From the NCBI GenBank assembly GCA_018057705.1, contig JAGPDF010000014.1:20263-84262 (forward strand): 64,000 nt of DNA, read 5' to 3'. The DNA comes from Thermoanaerobaculia bacterium. Lineage in GTDB: Bacteria; Acidobacteriota; Thermoanaerobaculia; Multivoradales; JAGPDF01. The notes beneath the pieces are model-generated. The model did no database searches. It worked only from the letters and a program-made list of their open reading frames with translations, and was not told the DNA's origin. The translations under genes and the position numbers were made by a program. Shown here piece by piece: positions 25,196-33,753 of this stretch (position 1 is its first letter; the number at the start of each line of letters is the position of its first letter).

Positions 25196-27991
25196 GTGGC
25201 AGAATCGCGCCTCGCGATGAGAGCGCCCGAGACTCCGGTCGAACGCCGCGCCCGCCTCTTCACCGAGCTCTGCGAGCTGGGCGAGCCGGAGCGGCGCGCG
25301 GCGCTCGCGCGTCTCGCCTCCGAGGACCCCGCGCTCGCCGCCGACGTCGAGCGCATGCTGGCGCTGGATCGCGAGTCGCAGGGACCGATCGAAGGGTTGC
25401 GCGGCGAGGTGGCGGAGGCGGCCGGCAGGCAGCTCCTCGCCAGCGAGATCGCCGAGCCCCCGCCGCCCGAACGGCTCGGCGCCTGGCGGCTGGGCGAGAA
25501 GCTGGGCGCGGGAGGGATGGGCGAGGTCTGGGCCGCCGAGCGTGTCGAGGGCGGTTTCACCCAGCGCGCGGCGGTGAAGCTGGTGCGCTCCGGCATGGCG
25601 AGCCGCGAGGTCGTCGCGCGCTTCGCCGTCGAGCGCCAGCTCCTCGCCCGCCTCGAGCACCCCGCCATCGCTCGCCTCCTCGACGGCGGCATCGCGCCCG
25701 ACGGTCGCCCCTGGTTCGCGATGGAGCGCGTCGACGGGCGGTCGGTGACGCGCTTCGCCGAGGATCGTGGCCTCGACGTCGACGCCCGACTGCGCCTGTT
25801 CCTCGCGATCTGCGAGGCCGTCGACTTCGCGCACCGCTCGCTGGTCGTCCATCGCGATCTCAAGCCGTCGAACATCCTGGTGACCGGGGAAGGGAAACCG
25901 AAACTGCTCGATTTCGGTCTCGCCAAGCTACTCGAGCCAGCGCTCGAAGACGGCGCGGATGGCGGCGCCACGCGCACCGAGCTGCGCGCGCTGACCCCTG
26001 CCTACGCCGCGCCCGAGCAGATTCTCGGCGAACCGGTCACCACGACGACCGACGTGTATTCTCTGGGAGTCATCCTCTTCGAGCTGCTGACCGGCGTTCT
26101 GCCCCACCGCCGGCGGTCGAGCAGCTCGGCCAGCACGCTCGCAGCCGATGTGGCGCACGAAACGATCGAGCGCCCGTCGCTGCGCCTGCGCCGGCTCGCC
26201 TCGGGGAGGCCGGGCGAGACTCGCCTGCGCCAACGGCTCGAGGGCGATCTCGACACCGTCGTTCTCAAGGCGCTTTCGCGCGAGCCTGAGCGGCGCTACG
26301 TCTCGGTGGCGGCCCTGTCGGCGGATCTCCTCGCGCATCTCGCCGGTCGGCCGATCGCCGCCCGCCCGGATACGGCCGGCTACCGCCTTTCGAAGTTCGT
26401 CCGCCGGCATCGACTTGCCGTCGCGGCAGCAGGACTCGTGGTGGCGTCCCTCGTCGGCGGCCTGACGGTTTCGCTCGTCCAGACGAAGCGGGCGAACGCC
26501 GCGGCGGCGAAGGCCGAGCTCGAAGCCCGGCGCGCCGGGCGCGTCAAGGACTTCCTCATCTCGGTCTTCGAACAGGCGGATCCGAACCAGTCGAGGGGAG
26601 CCGAGATGCCCGCCCGCCAGATCCTCACCGAAGGAGTGGAGCGGCTGACGACTGACCTGCGCGACGAGCCCGAGGTTCGCGCCGAGCTCTACGATGCGGT
26701 GGCGCACATCCAGGGAGGCCTGGGACTGCTCGACGAGGGGCTGGCGAGTGCGGAGCTCGCCGCAGCGGAGCGTGCGCGGCTCTTCGGCCCGCGCTCGCGC
26801 GAGCATGCGCTGAGCCTGGTGACGATGGGAAGAGCGCTGCTCGCCCTGGGGCGCGTCGAGGAGGCAGGCAAGCGCTTCGAGGAGGCGGTAGCGCATTTCG
26901 AGAGCGCGGGCGAAGCGCGCTCCATCGATTGCGCCGCCGCCCTTTCGGGCCGCGCCGAGGTGCACATGTTGACGGAGAACCTCCCGGGTGCAATCGCCGA
27001 CGAGCGCCTCGCTTTCGAGATCACAGCTGCGACGCTGGGCGAGACCGATCCCGAGACCCTCGAGCATCTCTCCAACATCGCCGTGCTGCAGACCGAGTCC
27101 GGAACCTTTGCCGAAGCGGTGAGGACCTTTCGGGAGATCCTCGCCGTACTCGAGCCCGCCGAAGGCGCCGATTCTCCGAAAGTCCTGAACGTCGTGCTCA
27201 ATCTCGCCACGGCGCTCGACTCGGCGGGCGAGACCACGGAGGCGCTGCCCTACTTCGAGCGCGTGGTCGATGGGCGTCGGCGGATCTACGGCACGCGGCA
27301 TCCGGCGCTCGGCGAGGCCCTGGTCATCACGAGCTTGCGCCTTTCGCGCGCCGGACGCAGCGACCAGGCGCTCGCCGCGCTCGCCGAGGCGCGGGCCATC
27401 TACCAGCCGCTCGACCATCCGGAGCTCGGATCGGTCGACAACTACACCGGTCTCGCGCTCACCGACCTGGGCCGTTTCGTCGAGGCCGAGCGCGCCTTCG
27501 AGCACGCTGCGGCGCGCTTCGCGAAGAACCTGGGCGCCGACAGCATCCTGGCTGTGAATGCGCTGGCGAACGAGGCCTTCACGGTGAGCGAGCAGGGGCG
27601 CATCGTGGAGGCGCAGGCAATGTTCGAGCGCGCCATTGCCGCTACGCGCACGCTGGGAGAGTTCGACAACCCGCGCCTCCTGCGAAGCCGCCTCTCCTGG
27701 GGCGCGAACCTGCGCAAGCTCGGCCGCTTCACCGCTGCGCGCACGGTGCTCGAAGAGGCCTGGGAGCTCGCCCGCGCCAAGCTCGACGCCGGTCACCTGC
27801 GCATCGCCGAAGCGGAGGTCGAGCTCGCGCGCCTCGAGCTCGCCGAAGGTGGCTCCGGCGCCGCCGGCCGCGCTCGTGAGCGGCTCGCCGCCGCCGAAGC
27901 GATCGCTGCGAAGAAGGCCCCCAGCCCCGTCTTCGCCCGCAATCTCGCCGCTGCGCGGGCCGAGCTCGCGGCCCGAGCGGGGACCGGATGA
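25196..27991 (+). CDS. Membrane Ser/Thr protein kinase with TPR sensor region
   Basis: 931 residues from GTG 25196, or 924 from ATG 25217. The kinase domain (about 93-390) has the glycine loop GAGGMGEVW, the ATP lysine in AAVKLVRSG, catalytic HRDLKPSN and LLDFGLAK. A transmembrane helix follows at about 405-427 (AVAAAGLVVASLVGGLTVSL). The outer part, about 440-930, is a long series of tetratricopeptide repeats, probably a ligand or protein sensor. It is divergent from the ECF sigma gene, a pairing typical of kinase-regulated ECF systems. The kinase is expected to be active, as all catalytic residues are present. Confidence 0.92.
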   Translation: MAESRLAMRAPETPVERRARLFTELCELGEPERRAALARLASEDPALAADVERMLALDRESQGPIEGLRGEVAEAAGRQLLASEIAEPPPPERLGAWRLGEKLGAGGMGEVWAAERVEGGFTQRAAVKLVRSGMASREVVARFAVERQLLARLEHPAIARLLDGGIAPDGRPWFAMERVDGRSVTRFAEDRGLDVDARLRLFLAICEAVDFAHRSLVVHRDLKPSNILVTGEGKPKLLDFGLAKLLEPALEDGADGGATRTELRALTPAYAAPEQILGEPVTTTTDVYSLGVILFELLTGVLPHRRRSSSSASTLAADVAHETIERPSLRLRRLASGRPGETRLRQRLEGDLDTVVLKALSREPERRYVSVAALSADLLAHLAGRPIAARPDTAGYRLSKFVRRHRLAVAAAGLVVASLVGGLTVSLVQTKRANAAAAKAELEARRAGRVKDFLISVFEQADPNQSRGAEMPARQILTEGVERLTTDLRDEPEVRAELYDAVAHIQGGLGLLDEGLASAELAAAERARLFGPRSREHALSLVTMGRALLALGRVEEAGKRFEEAVAHFESAGEARSIDCAAALSGRAEVHMLTENLPGAIADERLAFEITAATLGETDPETLEHLSNIAVLQTESGTFAEAVRTFREILAVLEPAEGADSPKVLNVVLNLATALDSAGETTEALPYFERVVDGRRRIYGTRHPALGEALVITSLRLSRAGRSDQALAALAEARAIYQPLDHPELGSVDNYTGLALTDLGRFVEAERAFEHAAARFAKNLGADSILAVNALANEAFTVSEQGRIVEAQAMFERAIAATRTLGEFDNPRLLRSRLSWGANLRKLGRFTAARTVLEEAWELARAKLDAGHLRIAEAEVELARLELAEGGSGAAGRARERLAAAEAIAAKKAPSPVFARNLAAARAELAARAGTG

Positions 27992-28016
27992 AGCTTCCCG
28001 GAGGAAGACAAACACG

Positions 28017-28496
28017 ATGACGGTCGAGGCGCCTGCAGCTCCGATTCTTCTGCATCCGATTGGCGTCGTGCATTCGCCCTACCGGACGAAGGACGATGTG
28101 CCCAAGGGGCTTGGCGCGAAGCACGCGGCTCCCGGCGCGATCGAGATCTTCCCCGAGTTCGCCGCCGGGCTCGCCGACATCGAGGGTTTCTCCCACCTCT
28201 ACGTGCTGTGGATCTTCGACCGCGCCGGCGACTACGAGCTCCTGGGCACCAACCCGACCGACGGCCGCGAGCACGGCGTCTTCGCCACACGCTCGCCGCG
28301 GCGGCCGAATCCGCTGGCGCTGTCCGTGCTGGAGCTCCTGGGCCGCGACGGAGCGACGCTATCGGTGCGCGGCGTCGACATGCTCGACGGTTCGCCGGTC
28401 GTCGATCTCAAGCCCTACCTCTCGAGCATCCCGCCGGAGAAGCTCCGCCGCGGCTGGCTCGACGCCGCTGAGGCGGCCGCGAAGACTCCAGACTAG
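28017..28496 (+). CDS. trmO: tRNA (t6A37)-N6-methyltransferase, TrmO/TsaA family
   Basis: 159 residues, ATG 28017 behind GGAGGAAG. TrmO signatures are present: HPIGVVHSPYRTKDDVPKGL, SHLYVLWIFD, GVFATRSPRRPNPLALSVLE and VDMLDGSPVVDLKPYL. The enzyme uses SAM to methylate N6-threonylcarbamoyladenosine at position 37 of some tRNAs. It is 25 bp downstream of the kinase gene. Its TAG stop lies within a CTAG shared with the stop of the converging gene. Confidence 0.9.
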   Translation: MTVEAPAAPILLHPIGVVHSPYRTKDDVPKGLGAKHAAPGAIEIFPEFAAGLADIEGFSHLYVLWIFDRAGDYELLGTNPTDGREHGVFATRSPRRPNPLALSVLELLGRDGATLSVRGVDMLDGSPVVDLKPYLSSIPPEKLRRGWLDAAEAAAKTPD

Positions 28497-29875
28497 AGCG
28501 TGCTCGCCGACCAGAGCAGGGTGTGCCCAGCCTCGAAGCCGTCGGCGAAGATGTAGGAGTTCTGGATCCGCAGGAGCGCCATATCGCGCTCGTCGTTGCC
28601 ATCGACGGCAAAGCCGGCCCCGACCGGCTTGCCCCCCGAAAGCGTCAACGCCAGGGCGTGATCGTCGCCGTTCGTCGCGCGGTCGAATTCGTAGCGCGCG
28701 ACACCGTTGCCGTCGAAGGAGGCGTCGGGAAGTCCCTCCCCATCGAGCCGGGCGAGGAAGAAGCCGCCCGCCTGCGCGCCCGTGGCGTTCATCTTGCCGG
28801 CGACGATGAGCTTGCCGTCGCCCTGCAGGAGGGCGTCCTCGAGCTCGATCCCCTCCTCGAGAATGAAGCTCGCGATGCCCTCCACGCCGTAGCTTCCGTC
28901 CTCGGTGCCGAAGGTCGAAATTCGCATGACGTAGGCGAGCTCGAGGGTGGAGAAGGTGCCGGAGAAGACGACATGGATCTTGCGCGTCGCCGGGTCGATC
29001 GCGAGCGCCGTGATGTCGTAGAGGCCCAACTCGGTGACGAGATCGACGAAGCCGTCGCCGCCGAAGGCGCTGTCCAGACCGCCCATCGCATTGAGCCGCG
29101 CCAGCCGGACGTTGTCATCGGCGTTGAAGGCGATCACGATCCTGCCCTGACTGTCCGGCGCGAACGCAGTCAGCGAGTCGTTGGTGGTGCCACCGTCGCT
29201 CACGACCGCCCAGCCGTCGAACGACCAGCTCGCATCCGGTGAGCCGTTCTCGAGGAGCCGGAGCACGAAGGGGTTGTAGTGCGTCGTGTTCGATGGGCAG
29301 CGCAGGCAGTGTCCGGCGAGCAGGAGCCTGCCGTCGAGCTGGCGCTCGGCGGCGACGAACTGGAGCTGCGGATCGGTCCAGGGGGTGCCGAGGTAGAGAT
29401 GGCCGACGTCGCCGAACGCCGGATCGCCGTCGCCGCTGGGCAGCAGGCGCACGACTGCCGGTACCTGCGTCGCACCGTCGTAGGTCGAGCCGATGGCGAA
29501 GATCGACCCGTCCGGGTCGGCGAAGACGCCGTAGAGAACATCTCCTCCTCCTTCCACCAGATCGAAAGCGATCCGTTTGCGGCCGCTTTCGCCCCACGAT
29601 GTATCGAGAATGCCGGTCCGGGTGAGTTTGGCCAGCACCCAATCGAACGTGAACGGCGCAGCCGGGGGGGTCCAGATCATCGTCCCGCCGACCACGAGCG
29701 AGCCGTCCGCGAGCGCCGCGACGGCGCTCGCTTCGGCCTGGGTCGTCCCCGACTCCTGCCAAAGCACCGTCGCCCTGCCGTCGGCGGAGAAGGTCGGGTC
29801 GAGGTCGCCGTCGGCGGCGAGAAGCGGCGCTGCAAGCAGGCAGGCGCAGACGGCGGGAAGCCCGAGCGGTCTCAT
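28493..29875 (-). CDS. Secreted delta-60 repeat protein with DGFE C-terminal tag
   Basis: 460 residues. It has a signal peptide (LGLPAVCACLLAAPLLAADG) and then delta-60 type beta repeats, recognisable by recurrent GxLDxxFxxDG units such as GDLDPTFSADGR, GGLDSAFGGDGF and GLPDASFDGNGV. The last 19 residues, IFADGFEAGHTLLWSASTL, are the tag shared with five other proteins in this window. ATG 29875 lies 7 bases after the CGTTCT box of the shared promoter element, suggesting leaderless translation. Probably extracellular; no enzymatic motif. Confidence 0.85.
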   Translation of the reverse strand: MRPLGLPAVCACLLAAPLLAADGDLDPTFSADGRATVLWQESGTTQAEASAVAALADGSLVVGGTMIWTPPAAPFTFDWVLAKLTRTGILDTSWGESGRKRIAFDLVEGGGDVLYGVFADPDGSIFAIGSTYDGATQVPAVVRLLPSGDGDPAFGDVGHLYLGTPWTDPQLQFVAAERQLDGRLLLAGHCLRCPSNTTHYNPFVLRLLENGSPDASWSFDGWAVVSDGGTTNDSLTAFAPDSQGRIVIAFNADDNVRLARLNAMGGLDSAFGGDGFVDLVTELGLYDITALAIDPATRKIHVVFSGTFSTLELAYVMRISTFGTEDGSYGVEGIASFILEEGIELEDALLQGDGKLIVAGKMNATGAQAGGFFLARLDGEGLPDASFDGNGVARYEFDRATNGDDHALALTLSGGKPVGAGFAVDGNDERDMALLRIQNSYIFADGFEAGHTLLWSASTL

Positions 29876-29882
29876 GACCCTA

Positions 29883-29911
29883 AGAACGGCAAGCACCGCC
29901 GAAAGTCGACA
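29883..29911 (-). promoter_or_regulatory. Promoter element TGTC-N19-CGTTCT (class I)
   Basis: On the minus strand TGTC (29908-29911) is followed after exactly 19 bases by CGTTCT (29883-29888), 7 bases before ATG 29875. The same pair with the same spacing precedes the other DGFE-tag genes. The layout resembles ECF promoters of the TGTCNNN-N16-CGT type. Confidence 0.6.
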
Positions 29912-29923
29912 GGCGGTCGGCGG

Positions 29924-31633
29924 CTACGGCGCGTCGGGCCAGGCGGCGGTCGTGCCCTCCTCGAAGCCGTCGCCGAAGATCCGGCTGTCGACGGTGAACA
30001 GGTGCCAGCGCTCATCGATGAGCTCGTCGGAGAAGTAGATCGTGCCGGCGCTGTCGGGGAAAACCGCGAAGGAGAAGATCCGCCCCCCGGCGACCGGGTC
30101 GCCGTTCAGCTGCGCATCCTGGATATAGCGCGGCGACAGGCGCTGCTCGCCCAGGCCGCGCGAGTCGCCCGGAGCGCTTTCGTCGAAGATGTAGGCGACG
30201 CGCGCGCCGTCGGGATGGAGGCGCCAGGAAGAACCCACGGCACGGATCGGGCCCGGAACCGAGCTGTCGTTGGTGATCTGATCCTGGAATGCCGAACCGT
30301 CGGCGGGAACCGAGTAGAGGTCGAACCGCTCGTCCTCGGCGAAGTCGGCGCGGAAGACGACGGTGGCGGAGTCGGGCGTGAACTCGAGACTGGTCACGTC
30401 GCGGTTCAGGGGGAGGATGCCGCTCACCAGCGAAGTTGCGGAGCCTGATGGGCCGGAGATCGGTACCGACCAGGCGCGAAAGGTCTCGTCCGTAGTCTGG
30501 TCGGCGACGTAAGCGACGCGCGACGAGTCGGGCGAGATTGTGTAGCGTGAGGTAACGTCGCCACTTCCGACGAGCAACGGGTTCAGGCGGACGAGCTCGG
30601 CCAGCGGCCCGGCGAGCGGGACGCTCCAGAGGTCGAACTGGTCGTCGACCGACTTGTCGGCGCGGAAGACGAAGAACTCGCCGTCGGAAGAGAACGCCGC
30701 CGACGCGATCGCGCCGCCGGCGACGAAGCTCCCGGCGAGCGAGACAGCGGCGGCCGCCGGTCCGGCGAGCGGCACGCTCCAGGCCTGGTTGATGCGGTTC
30801 CCCGAAGGCGTGTCGCAGCTGAGGAGATAGAAGAAGCGGCTGGATCCGGACGGTACCGCGCCGCCGGTGGCGAAACAGCTGGTCGAGCTCTCGTCGAAGA
30901 GAAAGAGTCCCGATCCGATCGGTCCGTCGATGGGTGCGCTCCAGATGCGCGAGGTCTGGCCGGCGATGTCGCCGAGGACGAGGAAGGCGCGCGCGCCTTC
31001 CGGGCTGATCGCCGTGCCGACGAAGCTCTCGCCCGGAGTGAGACCCGGGTCCAGGCGCACGCTCGCGGCGGCAGGTCCGGCGAGCGGCACGCTCCAGAAG
31101 CCGTATTCCTCGACGCCTTCCGCGGCGTAGACGAGACGTTCTCCGGACGCCGGCACGGACCAGTGCTCGACGCCTTGGCCCTGGACGGCGACGTTGAGCT
31201 TGACCGCACTTGCCGGAGTTCCCGGGATCGGAGCGCTCCAGAGCTCGTTCCGGCCGTCGGTCTCGAGGTCGCCGAGGTAGAAGACGCGGCGCCCGTCGCC
31301 GCTCAGCAGCAGCTCCGCGATCGATCCCGGCGCCCCGTAGGCCGAAAGGCGATGGAGGGCCGCTCCGTTCCGGCGCATGGCATAGACCGCCTCGGCGCCG
31401 GCGTTCTCGACGTCGCCCACGAAGACCACCCATTCGCCGCGTGGATCGATCTTCCAGAGGGAGCGCACCGAAGAGCCCACTTCGCCGGGCGGCGAGAGCT
31501 GCCGCCAGGCGTAGTCCGGCGGCAGGGAGAGTTGGGCGCGGGCGGCTCCGACAGTGAGGAGAAGCAGCATCGCGAGCGCCAGAGGCGCACCTGCAGCGCA
31601 AGGCTTCGATCCCGGGGAGTAGGGGGTGCTCAT
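29924..31633 (-). CDS. Secreted PD40 beta-propeller protein with DGFE tag
   Basis: 569 residues. The signal peptide (LALAMLLLLTVGAARAQ) is followed by about seven TolB/PD40-like blades, each with a W-S-V-P-L-A-G-P type strand (for example LWSAPIPGTPASAVKLN, FWSVPLAGPAAASVRLD, LWSVPLAGPLAELVRLN) and S-P-D-(S/G)-x-R-V-x-Y turns. The last 18 residues are IFGDGFEEGTTAAWPDAP. ATG 31633 is 7 bases after the class I promoter box. The following gene is a shorter paralogue. Likely a secreted scaffold or binding protein; no catalytic residues seen. Confidence 0.85.
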   Translation of the reverse strand: MSTPYSPGSKPCAAGAPLALAMLLLLTVGAARAQLSLPPDYAWRQLSPPGEVGSSVRSLWKIDPRGEWVVFVGDVENAGAEAVYAMRRNGAALHRLSAYGAPGSIAELLLSGDGRRVFYLGDLETDGRNELWSAPIPGTPASAVKLNVAVQGQGVEHWSVPASGERLVYAAEGVEEYGFWSVPLAGPAAASVRLDPGLTPGESFVGTAISPEGARAFLVLGDIAGQTSRIWSAPIDGPIGSGLFLFDESSTSCFATGGAVPSGSSRFFYLLSCDTPSGNRINQAWSVPLAGPAAAAVSLAGSFVAGGAIASAAFSSDGEFFVFRADKSVDDQFDLWSVPLAGPLAELVRLNPLLVGSGDVTSRYTISPDSSRVAYVADQTTDETFRAWSVPISGPSGSATSLVSGILPLNRDVTSLEFTPDSATVVFRADFAEDERFDLYSVPADGSAFQDQITNDSSVPGPIRAVGSSWRLHPDGARVAYIFDESAPGDSRGLGEQRLSPRYIQDAQLNGDPVAGGRIFSFAVFPDSAGTIYFSDELIDERWHLFTVDSRIFGDGFEEGTTAAWPDAP

Positions 31634-31640
31634 GCCCAAG

Positions 31641-31669
31641 AGAACGCAAAGGCGCGGCGAGGGGTGACA
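31641..31669 (-). promoter_or_regulatory. Promoter element TGTC-N19-CGTTCT (class I)
   Basis: TGTC (31666-31669, minus strand) and CGTTCT (31641-31646) with 19 bases between, 7 bases before ATG 31633. Spacing to the start codon is identical to that at 29883-29911, although the downstream proteins have different folds. Confidence 0.6.
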
Positions 31670-31685
31670 GCCGACAGCGGTTGTG

Positions 31686-32882
31686 TCAGGGAAGATCGGG
31701 CCAGGCGGCGGTTGAACCCTCTTCGAAACCGTCGCCGAAACGGCGCAGGTCGGCGGTGAACAGCTCGAACTTCTCGTCCACGATCTCGTCGGCGCGGTAG
31801 ACGAGTCCGGCGCCGTCCGGGAAGAGCTCGAAGAAGGTCACTTTGCCGCCGGCGACCGGGACACCGTTCAGGCGTGCATCCGCAATGTACGGTCCGACGA
31901 GGCGCTGCTCGCCGATGCCGCGCTCGTCGAGCGCTGCAAACTCGTCGAACTGGTAGAGCACGCGCTCGCCGTCGGGGTGAACGTACCAACGGAAGGCGAC
32001 CGAACGTTCCGGCGCCGGGTTCGAGCCGCGATTGGTGATGCGCGACTGCGCGGCCGATCCGTCGGCGGGGGCCCAGTAGAGGTCGAAGCGTTGGTCGACG
32101 GCCAAGTCCATGCGAAAGACGACGCGCGCGCTGTCGGGCGTGAAGGCGAGGTCGAGGGCGTCGCCGCCGGTCATGAGGATGCCCTGGTAGAGCGTCACCG
32201 CCTCGGTGGACGGGCCTGCGATCGGCACGGAGTAGGGGAAGAAGCGTTCGTCGGAGATCTGGTCGGCGATGTAGGCGACCCGCGTCGAATCGGGCGAGAT
32301 CCTGAAGCTGTTCTTGACGTCGCCGTTCGTGACCAGCGACGGATGGAGCTGCACGAGCGCCGCCGCCGGACCCAGGATCGGTACGCTCCACAGATCGATG
32401 CGCTCATCCACGAGCCGATCGGCGCTGAACACCACCCGCTGGCTGTCAGGAGAGATCGCCAGTCCCTGAACCGTTCCGCCGGTGGTGAAGCTGCCGGCGA
32501 GCGACACCGCGGCGGTGGCGGGACCGGTCGCCGGCACGCTCCAGAGCTGGGTGAACACCGATCCGGGCGGGCAGAATCCGGCATAGAGAAGGCGGGTCGA
32601 ATCGGGAGTGAGATCGGCGGCGAATGCCGTGCAGCCGCCGGGTGTCTCGTCGGCGAGCAGGATGGCCGCGGTCGCCGGGCCCGCGACAGGTACCGTGAAG
32701 GCCCGGGCGGTAGTCGCGACCTGGTCGAGGAACTGGATGAGGAGGTGCTCACCGTCCGGCCTGAGGAAGGCGTTCAGGATCGTCTCGTCTCCTGCCGCGG
32801 GCGGATCGAGCCGCACGCCGAGCGGGCTGGGACCGGCGACGACCAGAACCACGGCGCCACCGACGGTGCGGAAGATTCGCAT
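31686..32882 (-). CDS. N-terminally shortened PD40 propeller protein with DGFE tag
   Basis: 398 residues, paralogous to the gene at 29924-31633. Residues from about 15 onward align with residue 182 onward of that protein, so some 170 residues (signal peptide and about three blades) are missing. The short N-terminus (RIFRTVGGAVVLVVAGPSPLG) is weakly hydrophobic and may be a poor signal peptide. The tag RFGDGFEEGSTAAWPDLP is intact. A promoter element and a leader with a purine-rich site precede ATG 32882, so the gene is probably expressed rather than a dead fragment. Confidence 0.8.
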   Translation of the reverse strand: MRIFRTVGGAVVLVVAGPSPLGVRLDPPAAGDETILNAFLRPDGEHLLIQFLDQVATTARAFTVPVAGPATAAILLADETPGGCTAFAADLTPDSTRLLYAGFCPPGSVFTQLWSVPATGPATAAVSLAGSFTTGGTVQGLAISPDSQRVVFSADRLVDERIDLWSVPILGPAAALVQLHPSLVTNGDVKNSFRISPDSTRVAYIADQISDERFFPYSVPIAGPSTEAVTLYQGILMTGGDALDLAFTPDSARVVFRMDLAVDQRFDLYWAPADGSAAQSRITNRGSNPAPERSVAFRWYVHPDGERVLYQFDEFAALDERGIGEQRLVGPYIADARLNGVPVAGGKVTFFELFPDGAGLVYRADEIVDEKFELFTADLRRFGDGFEEGSTAAWPDLP

Positions 32883-32900
32883 GACTTCCCCCTCACCCTT

Positions 32901-32929
32901 CTACCGGCTTTTCCGGACTCCGGGGGACA
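32901..32929 (-). promoter_or_regulatory. Promoter element TGTC-N19-CGGTAG (class II)
   Basis: TGTCCCC begins at 32929 on the minus strand; after 19 bases from TGTC comes CGGTAG (32901-32906). An 18-base gap with a GGTGAGGGGG site leads to ATG 32882. The element matches 43556-43584 in both boxes and spacing. Confidence 0.55.
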
Positions 32930-32959
32930 GGCGAAGCCGTGCACGAAGCTCGACCTTCC

Positions 32960-33574
32960 CTACCGCGCACCTTTGTACAGCAGGTATTCGATCAGGGCGG
33001 CGTTCTCTCTGCGACGGGCGGCTTCGAGGACGCTCACCTCGCCGAAGCGGTTGCCGCCCGGTTGCGACCAGCCGTTGACGTCGGCGCCTGCTTCGATGAG
33101 GAGGCGCGCCATCGGCTCGTCGTCTTCTGCGATGGCGTAGACCAGGGCGTTGGTCACCCCCTGGCTCCGCAGGTCGAGTCCGGCGTCGATCAGCACCTTC
33201 AAAGCTTCGACGCTGCGCTGTCGAGCGACATGCTCGGCCGTTGTGGGGGCGTAGCAGGGGGTGCGCCGGCAGTTGAGGGAGAAGGTCTGATGCAGGAAGG
33301 CGGGGCGGTCCGGCGCGGCGGCGACGAGCAGCCGGAGGATCTCGACCGACTCCGGCGACGAGGCGCTGACGTGCACGATCGCCAGCTTCCCAGGCGGCAG
33401 GAGCTCGGACCAGGAGCTTCCGAGAGAGACCCCAGCCGCCAGCAGCCGCTCGACCGCTGCGGCATCGTGGGCCTTGATGGATCTCTGCAACTCCGTCTCG
33501 AAGAGGGCGCCACAGGCGGGGAGCGTCGCCGCCGAAAACGCCAGGAGGAGAGCGCGCAGAGAGGCCGGTCTCAT
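32960..33574 (-). CDS. Ankyrin-repeat lipoprotein
   Basis: 204 residues from ATG 33574. The signal peptide ends in a lipobox, LPAC, with the lipidated Cys at residue 21. Ankyrin-like repeats follow: AAAVERLLAAGVSLG, SVEALKVLIDAGLDL and EPMARLLIEAGADVNG, with a last partial repeat ENAALIEYLLYKGA. It is probably a membrane-anchored protein-binding module. It lacks the DGFE tag but has a variant of the promoter element used by the tagged genes and sits among them. Confidence 0.85.
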   Translation of the reverse strand: MRPASLRALLLAFSAATLPACGALFETELQRSIKAHDAAAVERLLAAGVSLGSSWSELLPPGKLAIVHVSASSPESVEILRLLVAAAPDRPAFLHQTFSLNCRRTPCYAPTTAEHVARQRSVEALKVLIDAGLDLRSQGVTNALVYAIAEDDEPMARLLIEAGADVNGWSQPGGNRFGEVSVLEAARRRENAALIEYLLYKGAR

Positions 33575-33582
33575 ACCCTGGA

Positions 33583-33611
33583 AGAACGCTAAGCGGCGCT
33601 GCGGAGCGCCA
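33583..33611 (-). promoter_or_regulatory. Variant promoter element TGGC-N19-CGTTCT (class I)
   Basis: TGGC (33608-33611, minus strand) replaces TGTC, but the 19-base spacing to CGTTCT (33583-33588) is kept, with 8 bases to ATG 33574. It is a weaker match than the others. Confidence 0.4.
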
Positions 33612-33753
33612 GAGGAGCACTGCGGCACGAAGCTCCGATCCCGGGAACGGGGCGCACTCTGCCCCCGAGAGCACCCGGGGGCGATGAGAGGCGACAGCCC
33701 TGACTGGCGAGGCGTGCGGGAGCCGGGCGCGGGCTGACATATTCTGCGGCGCG

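Noticed and set aside
29924..33574. Secreted-protein cluster as an integrated element or phage tail region
   Set aside because: No integrase, transposase, attachment repeats or base-composition break were seen; tag genes also occur at 40-43 kb and 63 kb.
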